Positions 59,841-64,000 of a DNA stretch of 64,000 nt are shown here, in pieces (positions within the stretch are counted from its first letter, which is position 1; each line of letters opens with the position of its first letter). This stretch comes from Blastobasis lacticolella. Taxonomy: Eukaryota > Arthropoda > Insecta > Lepidoptera > Blastobasidae. The translations under genes and the position numbers were made by a program. The stretch covers positions 7,165,057-7,229,056 of the forward strand of contig LR990043.1 in the NCBI GenBank assembly GCA_905147135.1. Direction: 5' to 3'. Below the pieces are notes generated by a model. It saw only the letters and a list, made by a program, of their open reading frames with translations. It was not told the origin of the DNA and did not search any database.

Positions 59841-60155
59841 ACAACCTTGCATTTTGTGATGCAGCAATGCCACTTGGTACAAGTGATGTACATACCCATA
59901 GCTTCGATTGTAGATCGGGACCCACCGGTGACCCCACTGTAGGGCCTCAAATAGGTCAAATATCCCGTTTTTTTTATTTTTCTCAAAACTATAATAACAA
60001 CATTGAATTTGTCAAAGAAACGTATAATCCTTGAGACCTACAAATCGATGCTAGTTTTATATTTCTGGCATTAATTTCCTTTTTGAAATCGAAGCTATGG
60101 GTATGTATATCACTTGTGCCAAGTGGCATTGCTGCATCACGAAATGCAAGGTTGT
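59841..60155. mobile_element. MITE-like element with 69-bp terminal inverted repeats
   Basis: 59841-59909 (acaaccttgcattttgtgat...) is reverse-complemented at 60087-60155 with only a few mismatches. The total is 315 bp with a non-coding AT-rich centre. No clear target duplication is visible, so I do not assign a superfamily. Confidence 0.82.
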
Positions 60156-61371
60156 AGCGCTGATTTACATTTCACCACTCATTAAAAAATATTTATTTAT
60201 ACGCCTCAACTATACACTACAGTTATCTAACACCCATAACACAAGCTTTGCTTACTTTGAGCATATTAACTTATTTATTTATCCGTATTTGATCGTTTTT
60301 ATTATCAAACTGTACGACTACACAATACGTATTATAATACTCAACTGTAATAAAAAATATTGCATTAAATTATCATTGCGTATTTTACAAAGATAACTGC
60401 AATGTCACACGGTATGTATCATTATATTTTATGTCTACAATCGATGACGCATTGGGTCTAGATATATCACACCAAATCAATCAGTTAGGTAGGTATTCAC
60501 ATTCCTTCTGAGTCATCCGTTTATGGTAATAATTACAAAAATAAACATTGACTAATTGTCACAAATGAAGAACAAGTTCTTATGGAGTAAACGACCTGTG
60601 CCATACCGATATTCTTTTAATATCACATTTCCTCGTTTAATAAGAAGATTGGTCACATTACAACATTCAAATGTATTCCTTTAAGGTAACAGTTTGTATA
60701 ACTGTATCTAGTCCAATCGTCCACCGTAAAGAGAACAACCTCGATACACTTGCTATTCATTAGATACAAGTCTATGTAGGAAATTGTCTGTCAACAAACT
60801 ATATAAGGACAGTGGCATGCGGACCGCAAACACACTTTTCCCTTCAAACGTTACGTCAACTACAGGTACATATAATATCGCCAAATTAGTCAACTCAAAT
60901 CGAGGTTAATTTAATAAAAAGCGTTGAAATGATTGAGTAATTTTACGGCAACTGTAACACGCAATCGCGTTCAATTGAAGTAAATGTAGCTGCCGCAATC
61001 AACTCGATTCACTTTTTGACTGTTCGATAACAGAACCTATCTGATATGTATTTATAGCGAGTATAAAAACTGTGTGACAGAAGCCGCATGCCTCCAGGTG
61101 CCACAAGAGAAATGCGCTCGTGTCAAGTGACGCGTGCGCACCTGACATCCGACACGCATTGCGAGAGACGAGGAAATAAATTGCACCGGTACGAAACAAC
61201 CGAGCTCACGTACATTGCACCAGGACATGAAACTACTGAACGCACAGAGCGCGCATAACTCGAAGACCAGTCATGCATTAACTAGAAATTTAGTTTTACA
61301 GCAGATTAACACTTGCTTTTTACCACTAAGGTGGCAAAGAAACATAGGTACATTTATACTTTGACACTCAC
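60156..61371 (-). other. 5' intron, AT-rich, no gene recognised
   Basis: Between the MITE and the 97-codon exon. Long low-complexity AT stretches at 60180-60400; nothing else identified. Confidence 0.45.
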
Positions 61372-61662
61372 GTTTGTTTCAGCATTTCTATTGGCTGATG
61401 GTCGATTTGGTGCAGGTCGGGCCGGCTGCGGAGGAACCTTAAGTTGCCTCCGATCGAAAGATGACGCATTACTGCCAGACCAGCCCCAACGGGATGGTCC
61501 ATTGCTACCGTGTGGCAGTGAATAAGATGACTGTGGTCTAAGATATTTGGCGTTTGGTCCGTTTAACACGGGACCACTCGGTCCTCCTCCCTGTGGCACC
61601 GGTCCCCCGGGTCCTTGGGCGTAGTAGTGCGGCGGAGTGGATACCGCTGCTGTTCCCCACAT
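61372..61662 (-). CDS. 5' coding exon, 97 codons, Gly/Pro/Ser-rich; possible N-terminus of the GckIII gene
   Basis: An ATG at 61662-61660 (context ATCATGTGG, A at -3) opens 97 codons ending at a donor AAC|GTGAGT, phase 0. The product starts MWGTAAVSTPPHYYAQGPGG, is low-complexity and rich in Gly, Pro, Ser and Asn, and has no membrane segment or signal peptide. Residues 33-43, LNGPNAKYLRP, resemble a PAM2 motif (poly(A)-binding-protein ligand, LNPNAxxFxP) with one inserted Gly. The next exon on the strand with an acceptor in matching phase is the kinase exon at 55498, 5.9 kb away, and I see no other gene between. A junction ...NAETN|KVDPEL would give 621 residues, close to the length I recall for Drosophila GckIII. 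It could instead be the first exon of another gene whose later exons lie beyond the window. Coding status is fairly sure, gene membership is not. Confidence 0.6.
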
Positions 61663-61714
61663 GATACGCTCACTGTTAATCACGCACACTGCACTGTTTA
61701 CACATCACCTCACC

Positions 61715-61760
61715 AAATCGCAATGATACGCACTGACACTGATCGATATTCCATTAGTAT
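61715..61760 (-). promoter_or_regulatory. Possible core promoter of the 97-codon exon
   Basis: Minus-strand GATCAGTGTCAGTGCG contains two arthropod-type initiator matches (TCAGTG) about 70 bp upstream of the ATG at 61662. No TATA box is visible. Weak inference. Confidence 0.2.
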
Positions 61761-62869
61761 TATCCATTTCGTTTCCGCCTTATCACGCGATAATTGTTAG
61801 CTAAAATAGTTTCCGTTTATAAATCTAACATAACTGAAAGATAACGAGGACTGGCCGGCCACCAACTGCGAGTCGGCAGCGAGCGATCCAGGCCACTGTT
61901 CGCGATAGAAAGACAAGCTGACAACATGAACGCCTCGAAAGTAGCCGTCACCGGACGCCACAGCGACGCGTAAAGAATTAATTTGTACTTGATGGACGAT
62001 TGTTTCGACGAAAAAGGCTTCGAAGCAGTTGAGGTGATTTGACCAGCTATTACCACGTATTTTTTTATAGAATCTCGGCCATCATAGCAATAAAAAGAAC
62101 ACCAAATTACCGTTCCCTTTCACATAATGGACTGCTGATTGCAATAGGCCTTGATATGAGTGGGGCAATTGTGATTCATCACATCAATAACATTATCTGA
62201 ATCAACTCGAAAACAGAGAAAGGATTGTTTTGAGAAAATATAAACAAACAACAAGTTCACATCACTGAATAACACCATCCAATGGTAACTTAGACTGCGA
62301 AAGTCACTGCACACTGCGTAGGTATATTAGAAATCTGTGGCCCGACATCACTGATCCATCATGATGGACGGCGTGTGAGTTTGAACGCATTTGAATGTAC
62401 ACTGGTTGCGTGCTGTGCGTAGTTACCGAGCGTTCCACACCGGCCTCCCTGGCGATTGCATTATGATTTTTTCGCAAGGGAGCGCGGGGGTGAGGTGCGC
62501 GCGCGCGGGGCGTCGCCAGCGGAGCGTGCAGCAGCCGCCGCCGCGCCGCCGCACGCGCATCGCAGCGAAACTCGCGAGCCGTGAGCCGCGCACCAACTCC
62601 ACCAGTGCATATTCATTAAGCCATCAAATCTCTCTACTCGTCAGTGGCGATCCACAAATTATGCAAATAACTATAAACATACTTGTCGTCGATCATTCCG
62701 TAACGGTAAAAACGACGTAAATAAAAAAGTTAGTTACAACCTAGCGAAATAAAAGGAGCGAAAGTAATCGACGGGCAGCCCCACCAGAACTTTTTCTTCT
62801 CGAAACAAATTTCAGGTATCTATAACTGTCAAGAGTTGTACAAAAAACTCATTTGAAGTGCTATAACCA
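61761..62869. other. Intergenic or promoter region with GC-rich core
   Basis: Between the minus-strand 97-codon exon and the plus-strand candidate exon at 62870. It holds AT-rich sequence and a very CpG-rich block at about 62480-62620. I see no convincing gene; open frames across the GC block look like composition effects. The layout would suit a divergent promoter. Confidence 0.3.
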
Positions 62870-63064
62870 ATGTGTCAAAAGAGCGTTCCAGTTAGCGAAC
62901 GCGAAAGTCAGCAAGACAAAGGCGTTACAAAAGTTTGTTGCTTGTCGAGTTGTGCCGCGACGACTAGCGTTGAGTTTGAGCGTACAATGGAGGGCATTAG
63001 TATTCCGAGTGTGGAAGGCAGGCAGCGGGTGGACTGTCCTGAGGAGTCACCGCCCTCAAGACCC
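62870..63064 (+). CDS. Candidate plus-strand 5' coding exon
   Basis: ATG at 62870 (context ACCAATG) opens MCQKSVPVSERESQQDKGVT and runs 65 codons to a possible donor AGACCC|GTGCGT near 63064; the frame closes at TGA 63071-63073 if unspliced. Upstream, a run tttttcttctcgaaacaaatttcAG ending at 62814 looks like a splice acceptor, so this may be a second exon behind a 5' UTR exon in the CpG-rich block. Composition is charged and Ser-rich with four Cys. I recognise no family. It could be a chance frame. Confidence 0.28.
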
Positions 63065-63073
63065 GTGCGTTGA

Positions 63074-64000
63074 ATACCGACCCCGGTCTGCACGCATTCC
63101 AAGCCTTTACGGCTGGCGGCAGCACCACGCATAGCCGTAGCCATACGACATTGGGCAACGCGGCCTACATATTTGATTAAATTGTTTTATTGTACCGTTA
63201 CCCATTAACTATACCGAGAACACGCTGTCAAAGAAGCAATTATTGGAAAATGGTATAATGGCAAGAGTTGTTTAAAAAAACACTTAAGAGAATTTAGCAA
63301 GGTGTCCGAACTGCGCAACAGGTGCTAGATGACAGTATCACTTTTCGCGTAGGCAGCACCGGGGCACTACTTAGGAACCCAGCGTGGCATGAACAGCCGC
63401 ATTTTATTCCGCATTCCGCAAGATATATTTATCGATAGGCGAGACACCTTGAGACGAGCCTATATCTAGTCTAGTTGACGCGTAACTGGTTGCGTTTACA
63501 ATTGCAAATTGATACAATAGGAAAACAGGCGGCGGCAGTGAAAGAAGAATAAATAAACACAAATCAATAACAACTTTAACAATCGTCCTTTTGTCACATG
63601 ACTTGTTATGGTTTTAAGCTCCACATACACAAACACTTTTTGTTTACACATATATTTTTATTGCAAGGATCGGCTGGGCTATGAAAATAAAGCCGTCCAA
63701 CCGATAGGCGTCGAAGCCTACGCGTGACTAAATTCGAAGGCGAACGATCACTAACAAAGAGTGTAGAATGAGGACAACACTTAGGAAGGAACAATGATTG
63801 CTTTTCTAACTAACTTTAGTAAGCACGACGGTTGCGTGTAATAGGAAAGGCCGTAGCAGTATAAGGGAAGGGAAAATGCCCTTAAATGATATGACTTGGC
63901 TTTTTTACAGCTTCTTACATCTGGCAGTGCAACTGTGCAAAGTTTGATTGAATAATTCTCAAGGTTCCGCAGAAAAAAAAGCACTGAAATGATTAAATAT
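63074..64000. other. No gene recognised
   Basis: AT-rich sequence with short random frames on both strands. I see no splice-supported exon, RNA gene or known repeat. Confidence 0.4.

Noticed and set aside
61663..61689. Upstream GTG start extending the 97-codon exon by nine residues
   Set aside because: Non-ATG start with no support; the ATG at 61662 has a good context.
62391..62720. Plus-strand 109-codon frame over the CpG-rich block
   Set aside because: Arg/Ala/Pro-rich composition produced by the GC block; no splice or family support.

Overview
The window is animal nuclear DNA, most likely from a moth or butterfly (Lepidoptera). It is AT-rich, cut by long introns, and full of dispersed repeats I associate with lepidopteran genomes: a SINE-like 'gggccacctgatgg' repeat, LINE 3' ends, a repeat ending in 'cgaagtcgcgccgggtccactagt', a tRNA-headed SINE, and hAT and MITE remnants. 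There are no operons, CRISPR arrays or prokaryotic signals.

One gene dominates. On the minus strand a germinal-centre-kinase-III family Ser/Thr kinase (GckIII; vertebrate MST3/STK24, STK25 and MST4/STK26) runs from about 55.5 kb (or 61.7 kb, if the upstream in-phase exon belongs to it) down to its stop codon at 47-49. Ten coding exons were placed by reading splice sites and phases by hand: 55274-55498, 12403-12619, 10663-10955, 9897-10042, 8011-8177, 5376-5485, 3696-3830, 2407-2502, 1125-1235 and 47-121. Their phases agree throughout and give 524 codons: a complete kinase domain, an acidic and then basic/proline-rich insect-type linker, and the C-terminal helical domain that binds CCM3. The first intron of the kinase part is about 42.7 kb.

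The 5' end is unresolved. A 97-codon Gly/Pro/Ser-rich exon (61372-61662, PAM2-like motif) ends in a phase-0 donor that could join the kinase. A second, much weaker candidate first exon of 8 codons sits at 56772-56795 below a GC-rich patch. A plus-strand candidate 5' coding exon (62870-63064) lies divergently near a GC-rich patch at 62.48-62.62 kb.

Region by region: 0-12.6 kb holds the compact 3' part of the gene with short introns carrying LINE/SINE debris. 12.6-21.5 kb is intron, with some GC-rich conserved-looking blocks. 21.6-27.3 kb is a large fold-back: arms of about 1.46-1.5 kb in inverted orientation around a 2.5 kb spacer. 27.3-53.2 kb is intron, notably poor in recognisable repeats, with a few GC-rich islands that look regulatory. 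53.2-54.0 kb is a truncated hAT transposon with an intact 8-bp target duplication. 55.5-61.4 kb is the 5' intron with a SINE and a 315-bp MITE.

The most unusual signals are (1) a 42-bp tandem array that copies the 5' splice site of the seventh kinase-part exon four times into the following intron, in frame, so that the second donor would add 14 residues; (2) the fold-back inside the giant intron; (3) the uncharacterised 97-codon N-terminal exon; and (4) an orphan cysteine-rich open frame at 11558-11803.
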